This document shows, in pieces, positions 1 through 11,858 of a DNA stretch of 64,000 nt. A program made the position numbers and the translations under genes. Numbering within the stretch: position 1 is the stretch's first letter; each line of letters starts with the position of its first letter. The notes under the pieces are model-generated. The model did no database searches. It had not been told where the DNA came from and saw only the letters and a list, made by a program, of their open reading frames with translations. Origin of the DNA: Ulva prolifera (Eukaryota; Chlorophyta; Ulvophyceae; Ulvales; Ulvaceae); the NCBI GenBank assembly GCA_023078555.1, contig CM041197.1, positions 11,257,257 through 11,321,256 of the forward strand, read 5' to 3'.

Positions 1-294
1 TCCTGGAGCTGCAGTGAATGGCACTGCATGCTGGTCAAGAATGGTGCATGAGCATGCGTCCATATTGCAGCGACACGCGCCCCGCTCGTCACTGGATTCC
101 GCATTCAAGTTGGCCCTGCAAGATCGCTGTCCACCCACATGTCCCGTACGACCCAGAATACTGTTCCTGGCGCGTTTTGCATGTTTGTGGGCTGTCCATA
201 GACTCGACGCTCCCGCAGCCAGCAGCGCGTAGTCGCGCACTTGTGAGGAAGGCTCACCAGAGTCCACAAACCATATCACTTCGCACAAATGGTA
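1..294. other. Left flank, no gene recognised
   Basis: Unique-looking sequence before the assembly gap. Short open frames exist on the plus strand but show no recognisable domain and no similarity to the repeated families of this window. Confidence 0.4.
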
Positions 295-394
295 NNNNNN
301 NNNNNNNNNNNNNNNNNNNNNNNNNNNNNNNNNNNNNNNNNNNNNNNNNNNNNNNNNNNNNNNNNNNNNNNNNNNNNNNNNNNNNNNNNNNNNN
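295..394. other. Assembly gap of 100 N
   Basis: Exactly 100 undetermined bases, the conventional filler for a scaffold gap of unknown size. The true missing length is therefore not known. It probably removes most of an LRR-family gene whose start lies just to the right. Confidence 0.98.
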
Positions 395-424
395 CTCGTA
401 TGACGGCGTTGTCATGGCTGGCAT
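395..424 (-). CDS. 5' end of an LRR-family gene cut by the gap
   Basis: The minus strand reads MPAMTTPSYE from position 424 into the gap. The intact neighbour at 4159 has the same in-frame context, PAMTTSQ. The region upstream (about 520-620) also resembles the upstream regions of the genes starting at 4159 and 15458, including the shared ATGTCTACCAGTG motif at 606-619. I infer that this is the first codons of another member of the two-exon LRR family, with the rest lost in the gap or beyond the left edge. Only ten codons are visible, so the coding match alone is weak and the promoter similarity carries most of the weight. Confidence 0.42.
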
Positions 425-605
425 GGGTGAGATCTAGACCATCGATCTGACTGTCTGAAAAGTCGCATCCGCAGACTGACAGCGTATTCAGCGTATTCAG
501 CGACCATTTCTGTCGAACCGTAGAACTGTGGCTTCAACGTTGGGAACGATGGTCAGCCGTCGCGGGATCGTTTCGATTCGGGAAATTGCCGATTCAAAAG
601 GCGGG

Positions 606-619
606 CCACTGGTAGACAT
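606..619 (-). promoter_or_regulatory. Conserved upstream motif, truncated LRR gene
   Basis: Minus-strand ATGTCTACCAGTGG, about 182 bp upstream of the ATG at 424. The same 13-14 bases recur upstream of the LRR genes at 4159, 15458 and 19830 and of the pseudogene near 26417. Whether it is a factor-binding site, a transcription-start element or a relic of the shared duplication unit cannot be told from sequence. Confidence 0.45.
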
Positions 620-1573
620 CGTTGTTGATTCGAGCATTCATGCGGCCAGCCACGCTGCGTGAGCAAGCCATGGCAGGGTGACAGCCAGCACAGTTGTGCT
701 ATGACTCATAGCCTATATATGAGACAATGTTAGAGCAGCATGCAGAAGCGTATACGCTTCTGCATGTATACGAGTGATCCCAGAACAAGAAAGGCACACT
801 TCGCTACTAGCACTCATGCTCAGTCCCGCTTGCGCAGAAATGTGCATTACCGACTTACAGTGGCTCATGTACAGATATACAAGCCTAGGGCTGACACAAC
901 GGATCAACGTGCATGCATGCACAGCTGCAGCTACCGCACGGGAGGCTACCTGCGCCATTGCACCCTTTCAAAATGGCATGCGTATATAGCGCCAACAAAA
1001 AGTGGCGATCATGGCTTCAAGGTGGACACCGGAGCCGGGGATAGCTCCGGCACCGGCGCACAGTGTTACCGAAGAGCGGGGCCCTGCAGAAAAAAACAGA
1101 CCAAAAGCATCTCTTCGAAGTCATTGTTCACACACGCGGCAAGTACCTAGTGACATCCGGTTCACACAACACGGTTGCTAACACTAGGTCTGCAGACAGG
1201 ATCGTATGCCCGAGCAAACAGATCACACACTGAGACCTGATTATGAAATTCTTCACAAGTGAACCCCAGACATGCCACGGTGCCTGATGAGCTCGTAAAG
1301 ATGACAGCAACACGACCGTGTTTGCTGGGAGATGAGCACCCTCCGACCGCGAGCCATGGTGAGTTCTGTAGTCGAATTCAGATTCAACAACTCTGCTTAT
1401 TCACAAGGCCTCACCCGCTGCACCGGCGTGACGGCCCGATTGCATCTGACACCAGCTATGGATCAAACTAAGCCACAAGCCCTGCAGGCACAAAACGTCC
1501 TCTGAATTCGAATCCCAGTCGCCCTTGAACACAACGGCCCCCACCCACCACCGTAGTCCACGGCGAAGAACTG
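620..1573. other. Intergenic, nothing recognised
   Basis: Spacer between the truncated LRR gene and the 3' end of the first intact one. A short inverted motif occurs near 740-770 (agcgtatacgct). No credible exon or repeat-family member was seen. Confidence 0.4.
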
Positions 1574-3425
1574 TCACACAATGTCGAGGTCTAAGGCGAA
1601 GTCGCCGCAGAGCAAGTCGCAAAACGCAAGGCACGCACGGGAGTCACGGCCATCAGGAAACAGGGTCTCAGGCAGGCGCAACTCCTTCAGCGCACGCAGC
1701 TTGGGGATGGTGTTGATGATGTGATTCACGTCGCACACATCGCACAGCAGTTCCAGGTGCGACAGCCGCTCCAGCCCCACGCAAGCGTCCAGCAGAGCCT
1801 CATGGTGGCCAAACACCAGGGTCCCCTCTCCATCATTGACGCACAGGCATTCTAACGCCTTCAGGCCCGCTATTCCCCGGCCGAGCACGCGGGCATCAAG
1901 CCAGGTGCGGTCGTCCCCCGTTACGTCATCGCGCCCGGCTTGCAGCGTCAAATGCGTGAGCTCCGTCAGCTCGAGCAGCGCATTCGTCAGCTCCGCTGAG
2001 TAGACACCACGAGCCTCAAGCGAAGTCCCACACAGGCAGCTCAAGTTCAGGCTGTGCAGCTGCTTGCATATGCCCAGCACACGCATGAACTCGTTCCACG
2101 CACGCCAGACGGACTCGCACGTGCACGCATGACCAACGAACTCACTTACCAAACCCTCGTCATCCGCCAGCGCCACAGTGAGGCTCGTCAACGCGGCGGC
2201 GGACACGTGCGCACAGTCGGCTGCAATTCGCACGGCCGACTGCGGGCACACGCTTCCGACCTCCACCCTTTGCAGCGGCGGGAATGCGCTGCCGGCTGCA
2301 CGTGCTGCGCCCCCCGCGTCACCCGAGCCCGGGCTCTTGTCGGATGGGAGTACGCCATTGAAGGCGAGCCGGCGGAGCGCTGGGAAGCGCGCACGAGTCA
2401 CCTCCGCAAGGAGCGCTCGCACCGAGAACTTTGAGGTCGAAGGGTGAAAGTGGAGTCTGGTCAGGGAGGGCGCGGAGAGGAGCGGGAGGAGCGTGCGAGC
2501 AACACTGGCGCGTGTGCCGTCCCTGAAGAACGCCAGCCAGTCGACAGTGGCGGCGGGACGCTCTTCAATCTGCAGGGTCTGGAGGGCCGGGAGGGAGGCG
2601 GGGGCTGCCGCGAGACGTGCGTAGCTGTGAAGGGACAACTGTGCGGACGCCGCACGGCGGTTGATGACGATGGTAATGGAGAGGGTGGTGAGGGTGGGGA
2701 GGAGGGCGAGGGTGGTGGCGAGCTCCACACAGCCGCAGGGGTGGGCATCAACGGCGATGCGGAGGTCGACGAGGCGCGGCAGGGCCGCCGGCGGGAGGCA
2801 GGCAGCGAAGTTTCGCAGCCACTGCGGCCGGAAGCGCGGGCCGGTGAGCACGAGGGATGTTAGGGAGGGGTGTGCGGAGGCGGCGCGCGCGAGGAGGGCG
2901 CCGGAGGCGGCAGGGTATGGATGCTCATCCACTGCGGGGTCATCGTCCTCGTCAGAATACGGTTCATCATCTACGTCCGCCACCGGACCAAGCTCAAGCG
3001 TGGAGAGGCCGGGGGCGGGCATGCGCACGGTGGGCAATTGCATCAGGACCACCTGGGCTTGTACTGTGTCTATAGCAAGGGTCCCGCCATTGGCGGCCGC
3101 GGCGATGATTGTGGCGTGGAGCGGGGGCGGCAGAGTGTTGATCGCGGAATACATGCAGCGGTCGGCAAGGTAGACCAAGAAGACGCGGTGGAGGAGGTGG
3201 GGGGGGAGGCGGAGGAGGGCGGCCAGCATGGTGTCTGCGCGCGAGCTGTCTCCCCAGACGGTCGTCGCAGCCATGCCTGCGAGGGTCTCCACCCATGCGC
3301 CGTCGTCCTTGTCACCGAGCGCGTCTGCGACCTGCACGTGTGACTGCCGGTGTGGGGGGCATCAGCTTTCCTGACTGAGGCTGTGCCACGGGAGTGTGTC
3401 AAGGCGTACGTCAACCTCCATAGAG

Positions 3426-3460
<35 letters not shown>

Positions 3461-4159
3461 TCAGACGAGATATTAGTCTCTGGTCGCCAGCAGCTGTGAC
3501 CCACTTGCAAGACATTCTGGAGAACGGCGGAATCTAGTGCAGGTCCCCCGCAACTCCTGCTTGACAAAGGGCACTTGCTTCAGGCAGGCGTGCACACGAC
3601 GATTCGATGGACTGACCCGATTCGATCGACACAGCTCCTGTCTGGGCCACTTGATTGGAACTTTACATGTGTTTGCATCGCATCCACGGATGTTTCTGCG
3701 GTGGTCCTGATGCCGCTCAGGTTTAGAAGTTGTGTGATAACATAGCCATTCGGGTCCGGCATTTACCGCCCTAATCCACTTGCAAGATTTTCCCATGAAA
3801 ATTGTGGGCACCAACACGTTCACGTCATATCGTACTGTATGGAACGCGGCTGTGGTGGTGATCACACGAAGATTCGCGGAACGAGGGCTCACCTTCAGCA
3901 CAGCCACGAGCTCATCTGGATGAAATTCAATGTCAACAACGCTTGCTGCTTGCCAGAGACTGATGTCCTGCGGAGAGATGTTGCCTGGAAGGGACGCCAG
4001 CCCTTCCGTGGTCTTGATCCCCGAGAGCAGCCCTGATCGCCTCACAGCCTTTGCCGTCACGCAGTTCCCCACGACGACGGAATTCTCTAACTTATTGGAC
4101 GATAGGTCGTCCTCGATCAGAGCGACGTAGCTTCGTTTCTTGCCCTGTGAGGTCGTCAT
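1574..4159 (-). CDS. LRR-family protein 1 (two exons)
   Basis: Exon 1 is 4159-3893 (89 codons), the intron is 3892-3332 (AAG|GTGAGC to GTGCAG|GTC, phase 0), and exon 2 is 3331-1574. The predicted protein has 674 residues. Residues 8-12 are KRSYV, about 43-60 are SGLLSGIKTTEGLASLP, and the exon ends in DELVAVLK. Exon 2 opens with VADALGDKDD, then a helical stretch LPPHLLHRVF and LPPPLHATIIAAA. About 400 residues of irregular leucine-rich repeats follow, of the type LPRLVDLRI / LPTLTTLSI, resembling RNI-like LRRs. There is no signal peptide or transmembrane segment, so an intracellular protein is likely. The start is the ATG that aligns with paralogues; an upstream GTG was ignored. The partner and function are unknown. 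The closest relative in the window is the gene at 16736-19830. Confidence 0.85.
3428..3458. repeat. Poly-G tract (31 G) in intron of LRR gene 1
   Basis: Thirty-one consecutive G on the plus strand, so poly-C in the transcript, about 100 bp upstream of the exon-2 acceptor. The length may be inexact because of sequencing slippage. Confidence 0.9.
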
Positions 4160-4314
4160 GGCTGGCACACTCGCTCAAGGGAATTTTGAGATCTTCCGTC
4201 CACAGAAAGACAGGCAGAGGAAAGAAATCACACTGAAGCATTTGCATTGGCGTTACATCAACGGTCGGAAGGTAGCCTAATCAGCTGTCGCAGGCTCGGT
4301 CAAACAGACGCGAA

Positions 4315-4328
4315 GCACTGGTAGACAT
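4315..4328 (-). promoter_or_regulatory. Conserved upstream motif, LRR gene 1
   Basis: Minus-strand ATGTCTACCAGTGC, about 156 bp upstream of the ATG at 4159. Similarity to the regions upstream of the other left-end LRR genes extends beyond the core (AGCTGTCGCAGG box near 4281-4300). Confidence 0.5.
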
Positions 4329-4694
4329 GCTGCTACACCTGTGGCCATATATGGAACTAGCTACGTTGGTGACCCGGATGCACAGCTGTGTAACGAGTAC
4401 TCTGCCTCAGCGTGAGGCAGCGCCTCAGGACCTTTGCAGCAGAAATGACACCTTCTGCACTCGCCTGCGGACAGCGAATGCATATACAGTCTGCGGCATG
4501 CCAGATGCTTGGAAGTGCCAGATGGCATATGCATGCGACCCTGCAGGTGATATATATGTGAGCATGCAAGATACCTTGCCAGGTAATGAAGCGTCATGCA
4601 TGCATAGACAAAGTGTGTTTGACATGCCTATTATCCATGTACGGGGCAAGCGTAGCTTGGTCCGTCATCGCAGCATACATGAAGGAGCCACAAG

Positions 4695-4708
4695 CCACTA
4701 GTAGACAT
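4695..4708 (-). promoter_or_regulatory. Second copy of the upstream motif
   Basis: ATGTCTACTAGTGG on the minus strand, one mismatch to the others. It is followed on the plus strand by a ccctgtggccat block also present next to the motif at 15623. This copy lies about 540 bp from the gene start and may be a duplicated promoter fragment. Confidence 0.35.
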
Positions 4709-5365
4709 TCGAGCTAGCGTCCCTGTGGCCATACACAAGCTTATCATGCACAGTGCCAGGCGGTGCCGCAGGCAACATACCATCACCACAAAGCCAGACA
4801 GCACTTTCCGATCTGCACACCAGTGCTGCATCATATTCCTAGCATGCCATATGAATGAAATCGCAGTGCATGCTCTGCAGAGAAGCTATGGAATTGGACA
4901 ATCAATCAGCTCGTTGATGCAGTCACTTCACTTCAAATTGCGCAACCAGCGCGTGTGCACTGTCGCCACTACGCCAATGAACGACGGCGCCCCTGCGTAT
5001 GTCACCGGCACACAGGCAGTTGTCAAGGAGGATCTGATGCATATGTCCGGGAGCGGCTTGATTGTTAAAAACATGATTTTCAGCCCTCGATGTACGCATG
5101 CGTGTATTTGTGTGTAGCGCCTCTTGTGCTTCTAAGAAAACACATACGTCTACATCGTAGGCCTGCAGGGCGCTTCTGAGCAGGCACAACAGCCTCAGGT
5201 ACACCTGGGCCTTGCCCACCTCCCGGGTTTTTTTCCACCAGCGCATGTAGCAGCTCTGCTGCAGCGACATCCTTCTGTCTGGGAACGCACAGGGTCAGCC
5301 ATTCACGAAGCCTCAGCAAAGCCTTTGACACTGAGCACCATGCAGAGCAGATGCATTCAGTGTTG
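4709..5365. other. Spacer before the tandem array, nothing recognised
   Basis: No convincing exon. All open frames are short and lack recognisable motifs. Confidence 0.4.
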
Positions 5366-5369
5366 CCAG

Positions 5370-6127
5370 CGGTCAGGAAAATGCTAATGGGGCCATTCAA
5401 CTCTGTGAATCATCAGGCCCCACCCGCAGACTGCCTGGCGGAATGCACAGCAATCAAGCCCTGTAGACTCTAAAGCAAACTGTGCTGTTTGCATCCAAAG
5501 GACAGGCTTGTTGCGCAGCTGTGGCCCGTGCGGCGGGGGTGTCAGAGCGGTGTATGGGTGCTATGCTGCACCCCCGGGTGGCAGCCAAGCCTACTGAGAG
5601 CGCAATCAGGCCCAACCACACAGATCGCCTGGTTTATCTCTGAAAGTTTTACGGACAACAGATCACCCACTGCCTTATGTCTCCACAAACTCTCGCCGGT
5701 ACAAGACTCCGTACCAGCCCGGTGGCATATCAGACTCTCTACAGTCGCCCGGTCCACGGCGGCGTTCGAAAACTAATCCAGCACCATCTTGCTATCATGG
5801 ATCCGAGATCTGGCCAGCGAACCCACCACAGGCTGCGCGATAATGGTTGTTCTCAGGGCAGTCAACCCGCCATTCCGGCCCGCACAGTGCACCATATGAC
5901 CTGTGCGAGCATCATGAGACTCACAAAAACGCCCTCTACTCAACTATGCCATCCACGCCTGCTCTCGTGCACTACAGATGCCTGTCGTTCTGGGCGTCGC
6001 TCTCCCATGCATACGTGCACATGCACATCGTGCGTGCTGTTGCGCCGCTTGTGCAAGCTTAGCCCACCTTGGATGCTACTTACAGTGTCGTCTACAGCGA
6101 ATGGCCCCATTAGCGATTTTCTGACCG
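5370..6127. repeat. A segment, copy 1 (inverted termini)
   Basis: First 758-bp A segment. Its left end abuts unique DNA ending in CCAG; its right end continues into B with GTGTTCTC. Confidence 0.8.
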
Positions 6128-7278
6128 TGTTCTCATTCCTAAATTCCATATTAAGCGTCCGTTGCAGCCGCCGCGTCTTCAGGTACATCGGGGATGCTGT
6201 GCATTGCGCAATTCGGTGTTCAGGTGGCGCCGCACCCGGCGCAAACCCGGCCGCACGGCCAACCCCGCGCCCGCGCCTGTTGGAGGCGTGTCACCTCAGC
6301 CACGTTCGTGCACAGTTTCGGCTCGCTGTCCGGCATCGGCGAACTAGACAGCGATTGACGAATATGTTCATGACGAGACAGCAGCAGTTGTATGTTGCAT
6401 GCACGCTGGGATGATTTCGCGCAGGCTATCACCGTGTCCATTGCGCCTGTCGCACATGACCTGCTCGGAATACTTGATGATTCTTCACATGTGTGTGATC
6501 ATGCGCGTAGTTGCTACACCGATGCTTCTGTTGTTTCTCGTGGAACGTCTCTGGCTAGTGCGGTCTACCCGAGTTCACAACGGCCTGCAAGCGCGACCCG
6601 GTGCTGTCCGTGGCATGCAAGCGCTTCATCAGCGAGCAGTGTCTAGATGGCCGCACGATCGGCCCAGTCCGCACCTACATCCCAATTTCAAGCACGTATT
6701 TACTACATGGTCGCTCGTAATCCTGCTCTCCGGGTCGCAAGTGCTTAAAGGCTTGCATACAGGTCTTGTTGCTGAAGGCCCGCAGCTGACAATGCTATCG
6801 GGCTCCAGTCCACCACAGCTGCAGCTCTGTAACACATCAGAGCACGTACAAGCCTTTCATGTGTTCAGCGACTCACAAAGCATCAGTTTTCACCTCCAGC
6901 ATGCTGCATGAGTGGCTCACGGAGCACGTGCCAGCAGTATGGTACAGCCCCGACCACTGCAAGGTCACATATGCAGCCAGCTCGCTGCCACAGTACACCA
7001 GCTCGCTGCCACAGTACACTGGAGGTGGCATGCGATATTTTACTACTGGCTGTTGCCCGCCTGGGTGTCCTGTCCTGTCATTTTTGTCGCTGTGTGTCCT
7101 CTTGCTGGAATGAGCAGCATGCACAGCTCAATGGAGCTCGAGAGCTGAGACAGCTTGTGCATAATGAGAAGGGCGTATCCTACACTTATATGTTTCCTTG
7201 ATCATGTGTGCTGCGTGCGTTCCTCACATTTGAGCCAGCAGCACGGCCCACATTCGCACGCTGAGTCAGGTGTGAACA
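6128..7278. repeat. B segment, copy 1
   Basis: 1,151-bp spacer starting TGTTCTCATTCC and ending GTGTGAACA, so its ends are themselves short inverted repeats (GTGTTC/GAACAC with the neighbouring base). It contains a 21-bp perfect tandem duplication. No protein homology recognised. Confidence 0.75.
6978..7019. repeat. 21-bp direct tandem duplication
   Basis: The unit cagctcgctgccacagtaca plus one base occurs twice without mismatch, and recurs in every B segment (offset 1,909 bp). Confidence 0.9.
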
Positions 7279-9187
7279 CGGTCAGGAAAATGCTAATGGG
7301 GCCATTCAACTCTGTGAATCATCAGGCCCCACCCGCAGACTGCCTGGCGGAATGCACAGCAATCAAGCCCTGTAGACTCTAAAGCAAACTGTGCTGTTTG
7401 CATCCAAAGGACAGGCTTGTTGCGCAGCTGTGGCCCGTGCGGCGGGGGTGTCAGAGCGGTGTATGGGTGCTATGCTGCACCCCCGGGTGGCAGCCAAGCC
7501 TACTGAGAGCGCAATCAGGCCCAACCACACAGATCGCCTGGTTTATCTCTGAAAGTTTTACGGACAACAGATCACCCACTGCCTTATGTCTCCACAAACT
7601 CTCGCCGGTACAAGACTCCGTACCAGCCCGGTGGCATATCAGACTCTCTACAGTCGCCCGGTCCACGGCGGCGTTCGAAAACTAATCCAGCACCATCTTG
7701 CTATCATGGATCCGAGATCTGGCCAGCGAACCCACCACAGGCTGCGCGATAATGGTTGTTCTCAGGGCAGTCAACCCGCCATTCCGGCCCGCACAGTGCA
7801 CCATATGACCTGTGCGAGCATCATGAGACTCACAAAAACGCCCTCTACTCAACTATGCCATCCACGCCTGCTCTCGTGCACTACAGATGCCTGTCGTTCT
7901 GGGCGTCGCTCTCCCATGCATACGTGCACATGCACATCGTGCGTGCTGTTGCGCCGCTTGTGCAAGCTTAGCCCACCTTGGATGCTACTTACAGTGTCGT
8001 CTACAGCGAATGGCCCCATTAGCGATTTTCTGACCGTGTTCTCATTCCTAAATTCCATATTAAGCGTCCGTTGCAGCCGCCGCGTCTTCAGGTACATCGG
8101 GGATGCTGTGCATTGCGCAATTCGGTGTTCAGGTGGCGCCGCACCCGGCGCAAACCCGGCCGCACGGCCAACCCCGCGCCCGCGCCTGTTGGAGGCGTGT
8201 CACCTCAGCCACGTTCGTGCACAGTTTCGGCTCGCTGTCCGGCATCGGCGAACTAGACAGCGATTGACGAATATGTTCATGACGAGACAGCAGCAGTTGT
8301 ATGTTGCATGCACGCTGGGATGATTTCGCGCAGGCTATCACCGTGTCCATTGCGCCTGTCGCACATGACCTGCTCGGAATACTTGATGATTCTTCACATG
8401 TGTGTGATCATGCGCGTAGTTGCTACACCGATGCTTCTGTTGTTTCTCGTGGAACGTCTCTGGCTAGTGCGGTCTACCCGAGTTCACAACGGCCTGCAAG
8501 CGCGACCCGGTGCTGTCCGTGGCATGCAAGCGCTTCATCAGCGAGCAGTGTCTAGATGGCCGCACGATCGGCCCAGTCCGCACCTACATCCCAATTTCAA
8601 GCACGTATTTACTACATGGTCGCTCGTAATCCTGCTCTCCGGGTCGCAAGTGCTTAAAGGCTTGCATACAGGTCTTGTTGCTGAAGGCCCGCAGCTGACA
8701 ATGCTATCGGGCTCCAGTCCACCACAGCTGCAGCTCTGTAACACATCAGAGCACGTACAAGCCTTTCATGTGTTCAGCGACTCACAAAGCATCAGTTTTC
8801 ACCTCCAGCATGCTGCATGAGTGGCTCACGGAGCACGTGCCAGCAGTATGGTACAGCCCCGACCACTGCAAGGTCACATATGCAGCCAGCTCGCTGCCAC
8901 AGTACACCAGCTCGCTGCCACAGTACACTGGAGGTGGCATGCGATATTTTACTACTGGCTGTTGCCCGCCTGGGTGTCCTGTCCTGTCATTTTTGTCGCT
9001 GTGTGTCCTCTTGCTGGAATGAGCAGCATGCACAGCTCAATGGAGCTCGAGAGCTGAGACAGCTTGTGCATAATGAGAAGGGCGTATCCTACACTTATAT
9101 GTTTCCTTGATCATGTGTGCTGCGTGCGTTCCTCACATTTGAGCCAGCAGCACGGCCCACATTCGCACGCTGAGTCAGGTGTGAACA
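7279..9187. repeat. 1,909-bp unit, copy 2 (A plus B)
   Basis: Second full unit, A 7279-8036 and B 8037-9187. No difference from copy 1 is visible in any translated frame. Confidence 0.85.
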
Positions 9188-11096
9188 CGGTCAGGAAAAT
9201 GCTAATGGGGCCATTCAACTCTGTGAATCATCAGGCCCCACCCGCAGACTGCCTGGCGGAATGCACAGCAATCAAGCCCTGTAGACTCTAAAGCAAACTG
9301 TGCTGTTTGCATCCAAAGGACAGGCTTGTTGCGCAGCTGTGGCCCGTGCGGCGGGGGTGTCAGAGCGGTGTATGGGTGCTATGCTGCACCCCCGGGTGGC
9401 AGCCAAGCCTACTGAGAGCGCAATCAGGCCCAACCACACAGATCGCCTGGTTTATCTCTGAAAGTTTTACGGACAACAGATCACCCACTGCCTTATGTCT
9501 CCACAAACTCTCGCCGGTACAAGACTCCGTACCAGCCCGGTGGCATATCAGACTCTCTACAGTCGCCCGGTCCACGGCGGCGTTCGAAAACTAATCCAGC
9601 ACCATCTTGCTATCATGGATCCGAGATCTGGCCAGCGAACCCACCACAGGCTGCGCGATAATGGTTGTTCTCAGGGCAGTCAACCCGCCATTCCGGCCCG
9701 CACAGTGCACCATATGACCTGTGCGAGCATCATGAGACTCACAAAAACGCCCTCTACTCAACTATGCCATCCACGCCTGCTCTCGTGCACTACAGATGCC
9801 TGTCGTTCTGGGCGTCGCTCTCCCATGCATACGTGCACATGCACATCGTGCGTGCTGTTGCGCCGCTTGTGCAAGCTTAGCCCACCTTGGATGCTACTTA
9901 CAGTGTCGTCTACAGCGAATGGCCCCATTAGCGATTTTCTGACCGTGTTCTCATTCCTAAATTCCATATTAAGCGTCCGTTGCAGCCGCCGCGTCTTCAG
10001 GTACATCGGGGATGCTGTGCATTGCGCAATTCGGTGTTCAGGTGGCGCCGCACCCGGCGCAAACCCGGCCGCACGGCCAACCCCGCGCCCGCGCCTGTTG
10101 GAGGCGTGTCACCTCAGCCACGTTCGTGCACAGTTTCGGCTCGCTGTCCGGCATCGGCGAACTAGACAGCGATTGACGAATATGTTCATGACGAGACAGC
10201 AGCAGTTGTATGTTGCATGCACGCTGGGATGATTTCGCGCAGGCTATCACCGTGTCCATTGCGCCTGTCGCACATGACCTGCTCGGAATACTTGATGATT
10301 CTTCACATGTGTGTGATCATGCGCGTAGTTGCTACACCGATGCTTCTGTTGTTTCTCGTGGAACGTCTCTGGCTAGTGCGGTCTACCCGAGTTCACAACG
10401 GCCTGCAAGCGCGACCCGGTGCTGTCCGTGGCATGCAAGCGCTTCATCAGCGAGCAGTGTCTAGATGGCCGCACGATCGGCCCAGTCCGCACCTACATCC
10501 CAATTTCAAGCACGTATTTACTACATGGTCGCTCGTAATCCTGCTCTCCGGGTCGCAAGTGCTTAAAGGCTTGCATACAGGTCTTGTTGCTGAAGGCCCG
10601 CAGCTGACAATGCTATCGGGCTCCAGTCCACCACAGCTGCAGCTCTGTAACACATCAGAGCACGTACAAGCCTTTCATGTGTTCAGCGACTCACAAAGCA
10701 TCAGTTTTCACCTCCAGCATGCTGCATGAGTGGCTCACGGAGCACGTGCCAGCAGTATGGTACAGCCCCGACCACTGCAAGGTCACATATGCAGCCAGCT
10801 CGCTGCCACAGTACACCAGCTCGCTGCCACAGTACACTGGAGGTGGCATGCGATATTTTACTACTGGCTGTTGCCCGCCTGGGTGTCCTGTCCTGTCATT
10901 TTTGTCGCTGTGTGTCCTCTTGCTGGAATGAGCAGCATGCACAGCTCAATGGAGCTCGAGAGCTGAGACAGCTTGTGCATAATGAGAAGGGCGTATCCTA
11001 CACTTATATGTTTCCTTGATCATGTGTGCTGCGTGCGTTCCTCACATTTGAGCCAGCAGCACGGCCCACATTCGCACGCTGAGTCAGGTGTGAACA
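9188..11096. repeat. 1,909-bp unit, copy 3 (A plus B)
   Basis: Third full unit, A 9188-9945 and B 9946-11096, same sequence as the preceding copies. Confidence 0.85.
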
Positions 11097-11854
11097 CGGT
11101 CAGGAAAATGCTAATGGGGCCATTCAACTCTGTGAATCATCAGGCCCCACCCGCAGACTGCCTGGCGGAATGCACAGCAATCAAGCCCTGTAGACTCTAA
11201 AGCAAACTGTGCTGTTTGCATCCAAAGGACAGGCTTGTTGCGCAGCTGTGGCCCGTGCGGCGGGGGTGTCAGAGCGGTGTATGGGTGCTATGCTGCACCC
11301 CCGGGTGGCAGCCAAGCCTACTGAGAGCGCAATCAGGCCCAACCACACAGATCGCCTGGTTTATCTCTGAAAGTTTTACGGACAACAGATCACCCACTGC
11401 CTTATGTCTCCACAAACTCTCGCCGGTACAAGACTCCGTACCAGCCCGGTGGCATATCAGACTCTCTACAGTCGCCCGGTCCACGGCGGCGTTCGAAAAC
11501 TAATCCAGCACCATCTTGCTATCATGGATCCGAGATCTGGCCAGCGAACCCACCACAGGCTGCGCGATAATGGTTGTTCTCAGGGCAGTCAACCCGCCAT
11601 TCCGGCCCGCACAGTGCACCATATGACCTGTGCGAGCATCATGAGACTCACAAAAACGCCCTCTACTCAACTATGCCATCCACGCCTGCTCTCGTGCACT
11701 ACAGATGCCTGTCGTTCTGGGCGTCGCTCTCCCATGCATACGTGCACATGCACATCGTGCGTGCTGTTGCGCCGCTTGTGCAAGCTTAGCCCACCTTGGA
11801 TGCTACTTACAGTGTCGTCTACAGCGAATGGCCCCATTAGCGATTTTCTGACCG
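11097..11854. repeat. Terminal A segment, copy 4
   Basis: Last A segment. It ends exactly at its inverted terminus (CTGACCG) and is followed by unique DNA beginning CCAG. Confidence 0.85.
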
Positions 11855-11858
11855 CCAG

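Larger units (their letters stand above)
5370..11854. mobile_element. Composite element: 1,909-bp tandem array (A-B-A-B-A-B-A)
   Basis: Four copies of a 758-bp segment A alternate with three copies of a 1,151-bp segment B, giving an exact 1,909-bp period. Segment A starts CGGTCAGGAAAATGCTAATG and ends with the near-perfect inverted form (TTTTCTGACCG), so it has about 29-bp inverted termini. The whole array is bordered by the tetranucleotide CCAG on both sides (5366-5369 and 11855-11858), a possible 4-bp target duplication. Translations of all copies are identical, so divergence is essentially nil. The open frames inside (up to 245 codons, plus strand) show no known domain. One model is an A-B-A element multiplied by unequal exchange between its A repeats; an assembly artefact is possible. 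Superfamily not assigned. Confidence 0.75.

Noticed and set aside
5677-6414. 245-codon plus-strand frame repeated in each array unit
   Set aside because: It crosses the A/B junction, has no recognisable motif and repeats only because the DNA does; coding status is unsupported.
5370-11854. Possible CRISPR array or satellite
   Set aside because: Repeat period is 1,909 bp with inverted termini; no short direct repeats with unique spacers.
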